The position numbers and the translations under genes were made by a program. A DNA stretch of 64,000 nt from Karstenula rhodostoma CBS 690.94 (taxonomy: Eukaryota; Ascomycota; Dothideomycetes; Pleosporales; Didymosphaeriaceae): NCBI GenBank assembly GCA_010093485.1, contig MU001498.1, positions 1,689,126 through 1,753,125 on the forward strand. Reading direction: 5' to 3'. Shown piece by piece: positions 32,226 through 43,777 of this stretch; within the stretch, counting starts at the first letter, position 1, and each line of letters opens with the position of its first letter. Below the pieces are notes generated by a model. It saw only the letters and a program-made list of their open reading frames with translations. It searched no databases and had not been told where the DNA came from.

Positions 32226-33796
32226 ATGGTGAAGTTTACGTTCAAGCCGTTCAAGCCGTTCAAAGGCCAGAAAGAAGCTTCAGGTGCGTCGAATAGTTTC
32301 CCCTTTCCATCTCGCAGCATAGACGCACATGGGCGTGATAGCGAATGCAGCGGCTCGCAAAGACACCGCTGCGAGACGAAGATGGTGCCGACGTAATCTG
32401 GCCTACCCGTGTGGCAGACTTTGGGACATAGGACCTTGGGTTTCCCGAGAACACATGTACCGTATGCTTAGTGACATCTGCATCGTAGATTCGGCGTCCG
32501 CAGAGGAGCCGCGGAATCCCCATCAGAAACGTCGAGAGCAGGTGCGCAAAGCGCAGAAGTAAGTCAAGCGATGACGTGGGGGCTTTACCTGCCCTACTTG
32601 TATGCACACACGGGTTCTGTGCGCCAGTGGATACGGGTTTCCAACCACCGTTCAGTGCACTTACCTCCCAGGACACCAAGTTCTCTCAAACATCCTCCGG
32701 CGACACTACTGCTAATCCATCGACCAGATCCCACCGCGAGCGTAAAGAGGCCTATGTAAAGTCTCTTGAGACGGAAGTCGTACAGCTCCGCGCCAATGAA
32801 GGGAAGCTCTTCCAGGAAACGAAAAAGCTGTATGCTGAGATCAACGTCATGCGGGCTCTACTGGTGCGAAATGGCATTCCAATTCCGTCTGGACTACCTC
32901 TGTCTCCGAGAGATCACGAAAAGGGTGTGGAAGAGGGATGGGGAAGGGATGTGGAGACAGGAGGAAGAGAAGGAGAAGGAGGAGGGGTATTCGAGTTCAG
33001 CGTGGCAGAGAAGATGACCACGCAGTCGCACGAACGGATAGTCGTCCGGCGACAGACGCGGAAGAGGAGTAATGGATGGAGCAATACAGCGCCCGGCTCC
33101 GACCATTCCCGTACGCGATCCACGCCATCACCACCTGGAGTGCTAACACCACCAGTCCCCCTACCAACAACCTTCGACACCATCCTCTCCAGCTCGCCTT
33201 CCCCCCTCGTCAGCACGCAAGACCCCACAGCAGTCGGCATGGACTTCATTTTGAGGTACGCCCCTCCCCCTCCCCCTCCCCTACGTATTAACCTCTAACC
33301 CTGCTGTCCAGTCTAGAAGCCCCCTGTCTGGGCCATATACCGCACGCCCCCTCCACTTCCACCGCCTCGCCCTCCGGCCACGCGCTCATGGCCAGCGCAA
33401 CACTCTTGCACCTCCACCTCCACCAAGACCACGACCATCCACCTGCCTCCCATTCCAGGCCTTCAACATGGACGGTCCCAGAATCCGGCGTCCAGCGGCT
33501 GCTCGAGCTAGCGCGGAACATCCCGCTCGACGGCGAGGTGACGCCCGTGCAGGCGTGGGCGTATATCCGGCAGCATGCGCAGTTTGGGCGTTTGAGGGTG
33601 GAGAGGGTGGAGGAGATGAAGAAGGGGTTGTTGGGGTGGGTGAAGTGCTATGGGTGAGTTAGTGTTTCTTGTAAAGAGGGGAGGGAGAGGTGAAGTTTGC
33701 TGACTGGGTTGGGATAGATTTGGCGGTGTGGTGCCGCTGGATGCGTTTGAGGGGGTGGTGGGGGTGGGTTTTGAGGGTGTGGAGCGGGAGAGATGA
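32226..33796 (+). CDS. bZIP transcription factor
   Basis: Five exons in consistent phase: 32226-32283, 32489-32558, 32728-33255, 33312-33653 and 33718-33796 (358 aa). Exon 1 and the two long introns (205 and 169 nt) are inferred; the central exons are secure. The basic region (about residues 33-50, KRREQVRKAQKSHRERKE) is assembled across the 32558/32728 junction. It is followed by a leucine zipper with heptad residues Leu56, Leu63, Leu70, Leu77, Met84. The middle is disordered (Gly/Glu- then Ser/Thr/Pro-rich). A conserved C-terminal motif, MDFILSLEAPCLGH, marks a family of fungal AP-1/HapX-like bZIPs, followed by a helical domain (VQRLLELARNIPL). It would bind DNA as a dimer in the nucleus. 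Targets are unknown. Confidence 0.8.
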
Positions 33797-34540
33797 TTAT
33801 GCCACGAGGCGGGGCGGGCGTACGAAAGATACTAAATGGAGTGAGGGGGATAGCTGTGATATCCCTGTGTCAGCACCACCATTGGCATGGGAAATGCGCG
33901 GTAACGTAACAGCAGGGCGAAACGGACGGAGTATGGAGCTTTCCTGGGGATCTGAACACATGGGACAAGGGATAGTCAATCGATGAACGCGAGAAGTGGT
34001 GCATGAGGCACTGTTGTGTAGACCAATTCCTTGGAAATGGGTGTCCAGGGCGGTTCAATGATTACGATAGACCTGATGGTGTGTCCCTGGACAATTCCCC
34101 AGCTTTTCAACGTCCCGATTCCCGCTTCTGGTAATGTGAAGTGCAGTGGACCTCCAATCAGCTCAAACGATGCCACGGTACTAGTGGGTGCACCACATGT
34201 GGTAGTTTCCCCCACGGAGGTGTGGAGGCAGTGGGTGACGTCCTATGCCTCGGCAACCGGCTTCCCCAGGATTGGATGGTCCGTGCGCGGTCTGGCGTGC
34301 CATGCCGCATCACCAGCCTCGCTCGCCATGCGACACTTTTGAGAGCATCGTCTTTAATCGTAATTGCCCGTTCCTTCACTATCCACGTCACTTGGCAGGT
34401 TAACTGTGTTCACCCCAGCAAAGCCTACTCGCAACCGGTGACATCGTGCCCCTTTAGGAGCGGGCGCGTTGACCCCCCATCCCCGCGTTCCGCATCGCAG
34501 ACCGGGGTGCAGCTCCAGCTACAGCCACATCTGCGGCAGG
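33797..34540. other. Intergenic, PEX3 promoter side
   Basis: Open frames here lack motifs; the longest overlaps the PEX3 first exon in a wrong frame. Confidence 0.5.
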
Positions 34541-36280
34541 ATGATAGGTGCCACGCGCCGCTGGCTTCGTCGCAACCGCACCAACTTCGCCATCGGTGCT
34601 GGCGTGTTGGGCGCCGGCTATCTCGCGGGGCAGTATGCGCTGGGCAAGCTGTCGGAAGCGCGCCAGCGCATGAGCGACGACCGCATCGCAAAGGAAAAGT
34701 GAGATAATATCCCTCTCGGAATAGAAGGCCATCGCTGACGGATACAGCCTGCGTCGCCGCTTCGAGCAGAACCAGGAGGACTGCACCTTCACCGTGCTCG
34801 CCATCCTGCCCACCGCCACCGAGAACCTCCTGGACGCCGTCCCCGTCGAGCAGGTGCTGGAAGAGCTGCAGAAGCAGAAAGCCGAAAGGCTGGCAAGAAG
34901 CGTAGGACCGAGCGAGATTGCAAGCACAGCACCCCCGAGTGTCGCAGATACCACAGAAGACGATGCCAAGAGCTCCAGCTTCCAGAGCGAGAGCTATGTG
35001 CACGCCAGCCAGATGGCCGGCGACGGCGAAAGTGTCGTGACGGCAGGCAGTGCCGAGGGACCCGCCGATTCGGGTGAACGCAAGAGCAAGAGGAGCAAGG
35101 CCCAGCTGTGGAGCGAGATGAAGATCAGCTGTAAGTCCACTATCGTATGCACCGTCCTGGATAGCAGCTCACCATACCAGCCATCACACGCGCATTCACG
35201 CTTCTATACACCCTCTCGCTCCTCACACTCCTCACCCGCATCCAGCTGAACCTCCTCGGCCGCCGCAACTACCTCGCTTCCGTCGTGACGCTCGCATCCC
35301 CGCCCCCAGCGAATCAAGAGTCGCGGATAAACCTGGAGAACCACGACGACGACAACTTTGAGCAGGCATACGGCAACGACTTTGAGACGAACCGGAGGTA
35401 TCTGAGTCTGAGCTGGTGGCTGCTGCACAAGGGATGTCTGAACCTGATGGAGAAGGTGCGCGTCGCTGTGAAGGACGTCTTCGGCACACTCAACCCGAGA
35501 GAAGAGATCACCATCGAGAGGCTTTCCGAGCTTACCCTGGAGGTTCGGAAGAGGGTCGAGGGCGCGACAGAAGAGGAACGCAGGTTTGTCTCCGCTCTCT
35601 CTGCTCATATGTTTACCGCTAAATGCCGTAGGACACGAAAGTGGCTGCCTTACCTCCTTCCCAGCCATGACCAAGAAGACTATGTTCTGCGCGAGAGCGG
35701 TATGACCACATCCGAGGACGTCACTTCTCCTACTACGGCAACGTCGCTCCGCCGTCTCATCGACGAAACCTCCGACCTGATCGACTCGCCCGCCTTTACT
35801 CACGTGCTTACCCGCCTCCTCGACGCCGCTTTCTCCCACCTCATCGACGTCAAGATCTCCCAGCTTTCGTACAAGATCCCGCCCATCTCCGAGAGCACGG
35901 CACGCGTGCAGGAAATCGTGGGCAGCGACGTCAAGGCCAAGGTCGCCAGCTCGCTCGCTGTCTTTTGCAGACAAGCGCACAACATCGGAAGCGGGGCCAA
36001 CAACGAGTACCTGGCGGCTATCGAGCAGGTGCGCGACCTGGAGGCTTTCGCTGCCGTCGTGTACTCGAGCAATTTCGAAGTGGAATCACCGGATTTCACG
36101 TCAACACGACCGACATCCATGGTCGACAAGAGCAACAGGACGAGCATGACTACGAGCGGTGTGGATCCGCTCGCACCGGGTTTAAGTCAACCTGCGACTG
36201 CGAGGGGGAGCGTGGCCGATCCCAGCTTCGAAAGCGCCTGGGGGAAAGCGCTGGCGAAAGAGGATGGAAAGCCGTACTGA
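34541..36280 (+). CDS. PEX3: Peroxisomal biogenesis factor 3 (peroxin-3)
   Basis: Four exons: 34541-34698, 34748-35130, 35181-35583 and 35632-36280, giving 530 aa. PEX3 is the peroxisomal membrane receptor that docks PEX19 and inserts membrane proteins. The N-terminus MIGATRRWLRRNRTNFAIGA followed by GVLGAGYLAGQYAL is the basic peroxisome-targeting stretch and the membrane anchor. Next come the family block KENLRRRFEQNQEDCTFTVL with LPTATENLLDAVPVEQVLEEL (the PEX19-binding region), the hydrophobic helix ITRAFTLLYTLSLLTLLTRI, and the conserved LNLLGRRNYLAS. The last intron (35584-35631) is 48 nt long, divisible by three and has no in-frame stop. Splicing is inferred because it has GTTTGT, GCTAA and TAG signals and restores the family spacing RRTRKWLPYLLP. 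Confidence 0.93.
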
Positions 36281-36719
36281 GCAGACGGCGCGAGTGTCGC
36301 CTTGATCAGACTTCTTGTATAGTACATTTGGGGTTTGAACTTGATCTATACCGGCAGGGGACAGACGGGATGGGATGAAAGATACCCGCGCACAGCTACT
36401 TATAATGAGATATGTCCATGAGGGGAACGGGATGGTGCTTTTCTTACACGAGCTTGTTACTTGTATTGTTGGGAACTATTAGCAGCGATGCACTAACACG
36501 TGAGCAGGCGACGAGTCGATGACGTCAGCACGCGCTGTGCAACGCGGAACGACGCAGTCTTTGCACGCAACACGCATCACTCTTTTGCAGTACTAGAAGT
36601 GGTTTTCCCGGAGCAAATAGCTGTTTCTTTTCTTGAGTCCGCCAACAAAGACCCCTGGGAAGACTTCATCCACCACACCACACCACACCACAAAAACTTA
36701 CAAACCTCTGAACACCACC
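36281..36719. other. Intergenic, GT8 promoter and leader
   Basis: No gene. A CACCACACCACACCAC microsatellite at about 36670-36692 and CACCACC before the ATG make a CA-rich leader. The frame is open upstream to 36633, but the extension is Thr/Pro/His low-complexity and was not used. Confidence 0.45.
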
Positions 36720-38024
36720 ATGTCCACCCAAGAAAGAGATGACAATGGCAACGGCAGTCTAAACGCCTACGCAACTCTCCTCACCCGCCCTTCCTACCTC
36801 GCCGGCGCCCTCCTCCTCGCCTACACCCTGCACCACCACTCCCCCACCACCCCCCTCATCATCATGTACACGCCTGAAACCATGTCCGACCCCGCCGTTG
36901 CCGCCCTCCGTGCGGAAGCAAAGTACTCGAATACAGTGCTGTATCCCGTCGAGCATCTGCGTCTTCCCGTCGGGGGTGGAGATGATTCAGAGGGTGGCAT
37001 GGTCGCAGAACGCTTCATCGACACGTGGACGAAACTCCGCGTCTTCGAGGTGTTGGAAGTCGAGGGGCGGAAAGTGGAGCGTCTGTGTTTCCTAGACGCG
37101 GACATGATGATCTTCTCCGATCCGTCGCCGTACATCTTCAGCCAGGCCAACGACGCCTATCTCGCCGGCGGCGACGCAAAGAGGCTGGTCGCCACGCACA
37201 TCTGCGTGTGCAACCTCGACGGCGACGCCTGGGCGCCCGCCTCATGGACAAAGGAAAACTGCGCACACAGCTACGTCACCTCTCCGCAGGGCGTGCCGGA
37301 AGTGAAGGCGGAGCCTAGCACCATGGCCGAGATGAACACGGGGACGTTTGCGTTTCGTCCGTCTCCCGCGCTCGCGTCCTTCGTGCTGGCCGCGTTCGAC
37401 GACACGCCGCCCCGGGAACTGCGCCGGCTGAAGTTCCCCGACCAGGATTTCCTCAACATCGTATTCGCGGGGCGCTGGAGGAGCGTCAGCTGGCGCGTCA
37501 ACGCGCTCAAGACGTGGCGGTACTGGCATCCGCGCATGTGGGCCGACGACGAAGTCACAGTACTACATTACATCGTGGACAAGCCGTGGGCGGCGCGCGT
37601 GCAGACTAGCCCGTCGGGGGCCAAGATCGCAGGATACAAGGGGGACGACGGGGAGACGCATGGGTGGTGGTGGGATGTGTTTGCGCGGTGGGAGGGGGAG
37701 AGGCGGGAGCTGGGCGAGGCGGAGTTGCTGGATACCACGGCGAGATACGTCGCTGGGGTTGATGGCAAGGACAGCGAGGAGATGCGGGCGGTGGGGGGCG
37801 GGGCGCAGGCGTTTGCGAAGAAGTGGGCGGATGGGAAGCCCGTGGGTGATGTGGGGGGTGGTGGGGGGGAGAAGGGAGAGGGAGAGGACCAGGGGAACGC
37901 AAACGAAGTCTCCGGCAACCCGCCCGCGGGCCAGTCAGATTTCGGCCAGGGTCCCCACGGTCCGATTCTGAGGAAGCCCATGTTTGGCGAGAGGGGCCAT
38001 GGGAGGGTTGTTCGGGGGCGATAA
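36720..38024 (+). CDS. GT8 glycosyltransferase (glycogenin/galactinol synthase-like)
   Basis: Single exon, 434 aa. The N-terminus has the GT8 Rossmann-like start (NAYATLLTRPSYLAGALLLAYTL, then PLIIMY). The metal- and nucleotide-sugar-binding DxD is FLDADMMIF (Asp126-Ala-Asp128). Later blocks MNTGTFAFRPS, LKFPDQDFLN and VLHYIVDKPW fit the family (the NAG/FNxG, PDQD and HxxxxKPW motifs). The last 60 residues are Gly/Glu-rich and disordered. There is no signal peptide or membrane anchor, so it is likely cytosolic or nuclear. GT8 members transfer glucose or galactose from UDP-sugars. Glycogenin activity is not certain; the autoglucosylated Tyr and the glycogen-synthase-binding tail are not obvious, so a galactinol-synthase-like enzyme is as likely. 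Confidence 0.85.
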   Translation: MSTQERDDNGNGSLNAYATLLTRPSYLAGALLLAYTLHHHSPTTPLIIMYTPETMSDPAVAALRAEAKYSNTVLYPVEHLRLPVGGGDDSEGGMVAERFIDTWTKLRVFEVLEVEGRKVERLCFLDADMMIFSDPSPYIFSQANDAYLAGGDAKRLVATHICVCNLDGDAWAPASWTKENCAHSYVTSPQGVPEVKAEPSTMAEMNTGTFAFRPSPALASFVLAAFDDTPPRELRRLKFPDQDFLNIVFAGRWRSVSWRVNALKTWRYWHPRMWADDEVTVLHYIVDKPWAARVQTSPSGAKIAGYKGDDGETHGWWWDVFARWEGERRELGEAELLDTTARYVAGVDGKDSEEMRAVGGGAQAFAKKWADGKPVGDVGGGGGEKGEGEDQGNANEVSGNPPAGQSDFGQGPHGPILRKPMFGERGHGRVVRGR

Positions 38025-39095
38025 AGCCGCAGGAACAGTGTAGACGTGTCGAAGTGACACTCGTGTATAGATTCGGAAGAAAAATATATCGTCCATCAAA
38101 AGGGACGGCGGTAGACGGCGCTGCTGGGGAGCCACACCTATCCCACAGCCGTTATGTATATTCCAAACACCCATCCGCGCGAGCCGACGTGTGGAATATA
38201 TGCCTATCCCGTGAGAAGGTTGAATAACTCGCTCGTTGTACCAACAGCTTGAATATACGCATTTGTTTGCATTATAAACACATTTGCTGGCAGATAGGAA
38301 GCGCAGGTAAATGCGCGAGTTTAGTTCGGTTCCATCGCAAACGAACTTGTTCACGGAGAGGTAGGTAGATTGTGCAGGTGAGAGGCTCATCTATGATATT
38401 GTGTAAGAAGGGGTTCAATTCGGTTTTGGTTCCGAGTTCGAAATACGTGTCGTGGGGTGGGTGATGGGTGATTTCAGCTTACTCGATCAGCTGGCAGGGA
38501 TAACGCACCGGTGAACGACGCACTAATAATGCTCCCCTTTAACACATTTGTGAACGTTATCATCACATTCACGCGCTAGAAAACCTTCATCACATGAGCA
38601 CCACTTTCGCTGCAGAACCTTTGATATTACCAAGAATATATGTCCAGGATGGAATTACACTTTTCATCCGGCAAAAACTCCACCTCGGACGAATCTTCAC
38701 CGGCATGGAGGCTCCCCAGGTAGGGGAGCACGGCTGCGCCGATGTCCCGAAGAGGAAAACCTGCCACCGCTATCTATATAAGGGCGTATGTCCAAATTAG
38801 TTGCAGTGTAGGTAGATGGCCTGGACATATACCACCCGTGAACCGAACAAACTCATAGCTGTCGAATCCCAATAAGCCCAAACCTAAAGTCGCACTAGCT
38901 CCTTCTCTCCAACACCTGAGATGGTCGAAGAAGACAATAAGCCGAGTATTGGAAAGAAATTGAAGTATGTGCCGCGCCTTCATCGCCAGGCGTGAAGCAG
39001 CGGCAAAAAGAGGAAAGCTCGCAGTTAAGAGGGTTGATTCTGCTTGGGCGAGGTTGCCGGTGGCAGATCAGAGGACTTGGTATGGAAACCCCTCT
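38025..39095. other. Convergent intergenic region, no gene seen
   Basis: Between the GT8 gene (plus) and the coiled-coil gene (minus). The short frames present lack recognisable motifs. Confidence 0.5.
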
Positions 39096-41760
39096 TCAGT
39101 ACAGATCGATCAAATCGACCTGAATATCGGCCTTGTGCACACGCTCATCCTCGCCCGCCGCCCGGCCGTACGTGAGCAGACGCCTGCCAGATAGGAAGGT
39201 GGGTACTTCGCCATTCGCCCGGGCAACGCTGCTATCCGCGCGGTCGCCAGTCGTGTCGCTGCCGTTTGTGAGGGCGCCGTTGGTCGTCGGTGTCTGCGGC
39301 GGCGGGGCCTGTGACTGGAGCGAGGGATGGATGGGACGGGGGGCGCTCCTGGGACCGAATTGGGGGACGCCGAAGGTGGGGTCGGCGCGGGAGAGAGGCG
39401 TGCTGTGGTTTTCCACGCCGTTTTGGGGGATAGAACTGTGGGGCGGAGTGCTGTTCGCTCCGTTGGTATGGCCGTTGGTGTGACCGTTGGCGTAAGCAAA
39501 AGGATGGGGATGAAATTCTGTGGGGGTGCTGAAGGAGTTTGGAAGGCCGCGAACCGGGCCTCCCTGCTCCCGGATAGGTGCACTGTTGCCGACTCCGTCC
39601 TCATGTCCGTTATCGTGTCCAATTGCATGTCCATTGGTGCGTCCATTGAGATGCGCGTACGGGTGGGATCGGGCAGGTGTATCAGCTGCATTGCCGTTCG
39701 CGGTAGTAGAGTCGAGACGGGAAACAAGGCCGGAGGGCATAGGACCATCAGGCTCACTCCAGGCAGGGGATTGCTGCGAAGACGCTGCCACATCGCGGCG
39801 GCCCATTTTCAACCCACGGGTGAAAGGGTTGTCCGGATGACTCTCATCGAACAAGAAGGCCATCTCGGGGCTGTCGTGGGCCAGTAAGCCAGCCTGGAAC
39901 CGCTTCATGCGGTCGGAAATGCTGTGGCAGGTTGCAAAGCCCTTGTCGTGCCAGATCTGTCGCAGTTCCTCATTTCCTTCCGCTTGTCCCAAGGCCTTGC
40001 CTTCTGCCAGGCCGCGGTCGTATTCCGTGCTCTCTCGAGCAGTGATCGCCTCCTCCAGTTCAGCACGAATCCGGGATTCTAGCTTCTCGGCCACTTGGAC
40101 CTTGTACATGGCGGAATATGCTTTCTCACGCATGTCGATGGCGGCCTCACGGTTGTCCAGCTTCTCCTTCTTGATGGTGAGCTGGGCGTCAACTTTACGA
40201 TCCCGACGACCAATCTCATGAATCACCCTCTCACGGATGATCTCCTCGTTGACGTTAATGAAAGGCTCCAGACCCTGCTCGTCTGCCTCTGCACCAGCAA
40301 ACTGCCTCTGCCCCTCGGCAAGAAGATGCTCGATCTTCCGAGTCAGACCTTCGCGGGCGTTGAGGCCCAGCTCCCATTCCTTCAAGTGAATCTTCTGTTG
40401 GACTAACGCGGCACGCTGGCCCAAAATGTCGTTTATAATCTCCTGCAGCGCTGTCTCATAACGATGTCGGGCGCGCACCTCGATACGATCGAGCTCAACT
40501 TTATGGGCCTTTCGCTCGTTGTCGAGGGTCTGCTGGAGCGTTCGCAGATGAGCCGAGCCCATCCGGGCATCATCTCTGGGATCAGCTCGATCGTATTGAT
40601 TCTGATTCCCGAATTGTGGCCTACGTAGAGCGCGGGGCAAGTTCTCGAACTATCACGTATTAGTAAATTATACCTCACACAACGTTGGGTACAGGACTCT
40701 TTACCTTTTGCACGAATGTGCCTGCTGGAGGGAACCGGTTATGCTGCGGTGTCGGCGGAGCATGCTTGAAGTTATCAGTCTCATGTAAGAAGTAATGACG
40801 AAAACTTCTATTTACCTGAGAAAGATAGATGCTCTGAGTCGGCATCGTGGCCCCTCCACTAGGAACCAGCGTGCGTCGAGAATTAGACGTGGGTTGTGCA
40901 TTCTGGCTACTCCTATCACCCAGGGAATCTCGAGATCTAGGCATGTTCTCGGGCGAGGATGCCGTAGCTACGTTGTTAGTTTCTGAAGACCATTCGAGTG
41001 TGAAATCAGGGCAATACAGCGGTAGATTCACCTTGGGGTGATATATGAGTAGTCGGGTCCTCGCCAGCAGAATTGTGTACCACTGTCAGGTCCTGCTTCT
41101 TCGCAAAGTCCTTGGACTCGACCCTATCGCTCGAAGTCAAGTCTTCCATATCGATGATTGGAAGGACTTCATTCGTTCCCGATGCAGTATTTTCCAAAAG
41201 ACGTTGAGTGTTGCCCGAGTTATCCACCGGCTGTTCGATATTCAAACAGTTACTGCCAGGAGTCGGGATCACTTCATCGTTCGGTGACCGGGTAGTTATG
41301 CGTTCTTCACTTGCGTCGTTACTCAATTTCTGCTCGAAGTTGTCAGTTCGCGGTATACATTGAGAAAAGGGTTGTTCCTTACATTGGAGTCAGCTGCATC
41401 CACCTCCACGTCGTCCTGTGGTCGATTCCCGTACGAGGCGTCTGCAGGAGATCCAGTATCGCCATTGCCGGAGTTAAGAAGATGATGAACGGAGTGGGAG
41501 GCTGCAAGTTGGTTGCACAATGCTACCTCAACGCCGTTGTTGGAGCCCCTACTCTTGACCTCACCTTCTACCGAACCCTCACTCTGTGTATCCACGTTCG
41601 CCATGACAGTTCCCTCGGGCGTCTCGAAAGGCGACGCAAGCATGGGAGTCGAACCGAGTCGCAATCCGATAAACCCTTGAAGCAGTTCTTGAATGTCTTC
41701 TAGAGGTGGGTAGACAGGTGACTGCGAGAGGTGGCAGGAATCTTCGAGAGCGACGGCCAT
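39096..41760 (-). CDS. Large coiled-coil protein with disordered ends
   Basis: Five exons: 41760-41383, 41329-41032, 40967-40816, 40764-40705 and 40649-39096, giving 813 aa, all phases consistent. The ATG at 41760 (context ACCATGG) was chosen; the frame is open further upstream without an ATG, so an additional 5' exon is possible. The first about 290 residues are Ser/Asn/Glu-rich and disordered. A long coiled-coil region follows (LRTLQQTLDNERKAHKVELD through REAAIDMREKAYSAMYKVQV and LEEAITARESTEYDRG). Then comes a conserved-looking block (LRQIWHDKGFATCHSISDRM) and an Asn/Gly/His/Pro-rich low-complexity tail with repeated NGHTNGH/GHDNGH. The C-terminus is ADIQVDLIDLY. Scaffold or regulatory role is possible; no family is recognised. 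Confidence 0.65.
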
Positions 41761-42154
41761 GGTCTTATATGTCGAGTCTGTGGGCTCTCCGTGCAAACGC
41801 TTACGTTTGGTGAAGGCGGAATAGTCCCCCTGCGTGGGGTGCGTGACCAAGGTTTTGGCGTTTGTAAAGGACCTAGGGAAGTGTAAGACGCAAACGAATG
41901 GTGAAGCTCGGTTCCGAGTAAGTAGTTGTAATATGCCATGGAATACTTTGCGCTGAGTAATACGGTAAGTAAGTACTGGAAGACGCTCTGTAAACTGGAA
42001 AGGGTAAGAGTATATCCATTAAAGTGAAGTTAAAGATGTAAATGTTCTCAACAAATTACTGTAAGAGAAGACTTATTGGTGTCAAGCCGAAGAGACTCGA
42101 GTGAGATATGCTATTACCTCAGAGAAACTGTCAGTAGCTACAGTCCCGAAGTCG

Positions 42155-43777
42155 TTAGTCTTGGTTGAGCATAGCAGGGACGTCAACCTTTTCGACGACA
42201 CGAAGTCGAACCCCCTGTTCTCCAAAGCTTCGGACCAGGTCCTCATCATCCCCACCATACAATCCCACCCTACCACCCTCGTACTGAATGACTAGGTCTC
42301 GTAGTCGCGGAAGATGTTGTGTGCAATCAACTGCCAGCCGCTGCAACGACGTGCAATCCGAGGTGCGCCAGGTGTCTGAATCAATGTATCGCATGGTATA
42401 AGATATCGTCAGGTTCTCCAGCGACGGGGGAAGCTCTGGTGCAATTGGAAATTCAGGTACGCCCCCGGGAAGCTCGGTTATCCTGCATTGCTTGTCGGGT
42501 ATAAAGAGGTTGCACAGCTTTGCTTCTTTCAGAGTAGCCATCTGGCAGAGACTAGGGCAAGAAACCCAGGAGTCACTACTAGTATACTCAAAGCCTGCCC
42601 TGCTTGCCATAAGGCATAGTGTTTCCATGGTTTTGTGATGCTTCTGGAGGTTCGGCAAAAGTTCGACCTGCTCATGTGACAACTGACACCACAGGAAAGT
42701 CCAATGACAGACGAAGTGACGGAGGTTGTCGCAAACTGAAAGGAGGTTGTCGACATCTTTAAATGGGAGAGTACATTCGGTAATTTCGATTCGTTGAAGC
42801 CTCTCGAAGGTCAATCCTGAGGGTATGTGGTAGGAGAGACCCCCTGTGACGCCAGACGCACGCAGCTCCGTGAGTGGTGAACACCCTAGAAGCGCCACGT
42901 AAATACGATTGAGATCGACAAGATGTTGTCTCATATAACCTTCTGAGACGTTGGTCTGGAGGGTAAGCTTCTGAAGTTTGCGTAAACTGTGCCTTGGGAC
43001 ACTCTGCATGTTTCTTCTGTCTTGGTCCCACATGCCTTCGTCTGGAAGGTCAAGAAGACATCTCCAAAACGTAAAGTCAGGGCTCTCGATCGAGATGACG
43101 GACATTTGCTGTATGTTTGGGCACATGCGGATGATCCAGGCGAGCTTCTGAAAGTATTCATTCACTGCCCATAGTCAGCAAAAACCTCTTCTAAATGACT
43201 CCCCAAGCCCTTTATGTATGAGCGTGCTGCATGAGGGGGATGGACATGATGGCGTACCCCATTTATCAGCATTCCCGTCTTCTAAATCGTTGAAAAGCTT
43301 GTTCCCGAGGCAGTCCTCCAGCAGGTTTTCGACGTACTGAACATGAGATCTCAGCTCTTCTCTGTCGGTGAGAGTTCTGCAAACTAGGCGCAGCGGTTTG
43401 ATCCCATAGCTTGTAGTGGACCCCACGATTGCATCATAAAGCGCGGGTATCGCAAGCCTGTTGAGTCTCTTTGAGGTCAGACAGAGCGCATAGAGTGCCG
43501 ATCTTCGATAGTAGTTCTCATATTGCCGATCCGTTTCTTTGTGTCTGTTCTTGAAAGCCAGCGACTGAGGTTGATCGAGCCGGATCGCGAGCAACTCAGA
43601 AATGACCAAGAGAATGAGTTCATCAGGAAGGTCGAGGAGGCTTCGCGTCCCAAGTTTGGCCGCTATCACGTTGGCTCCGGGCTTGAAAAGGTATTTGGTC
43701 TCAAACTCCCAGGATGTGTCTTTCTGAAGCGGGGCTGTACGCGGGGGGCGTTTCCGCCTTGGCTTTGTGCGAGCCAT
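42155..43777 (-). CDS. F-box protein with LRR-like C-terminal region
   Basis: Two exons, 43777-43258 and 43164-42155, give 509 aa; the intron has donor GTACGC and acceptor CAG, phase 1, and the junction reads KWVNEYFQKLAW. After a basic start (ARTKPRRKRPPR), the F-box core is LLDLPDELILLVISELLAIR, about residues 47-66, and TSKRLNRLAIPALYDAIV completes it. The C-terminal part has irregular leucine-rich repeats (LTELRASGVTGGLSY; LQRIEITECTL; LPPSLENLTISY; LVIQYEGGRVGL), typical of fungal F-box proteins that present substrates to SCF ubiquitin ligase. Substrate unknown. Its layout resembles the F-box gene at 47055-48644. Confidence 0.75.

Noticed and set aside
34141..35003. Long frames on both strands over the PEX3 5' end
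   Set aside because: They run antisense or out of phase to the PEX3 exons and lack motifs.
35204..35980. 258-codon minus-strand frame within PEX3
   Set aside because: Antisense shadow of the well-supported PEX3 exons.
36633..36719. Upstream start for the GT8 gene
   Set aside because: The extension is low-complexity from a CACCA microsatellite; the ATG at 36720 follows a good ACCACC context and begins the family-like sequence.
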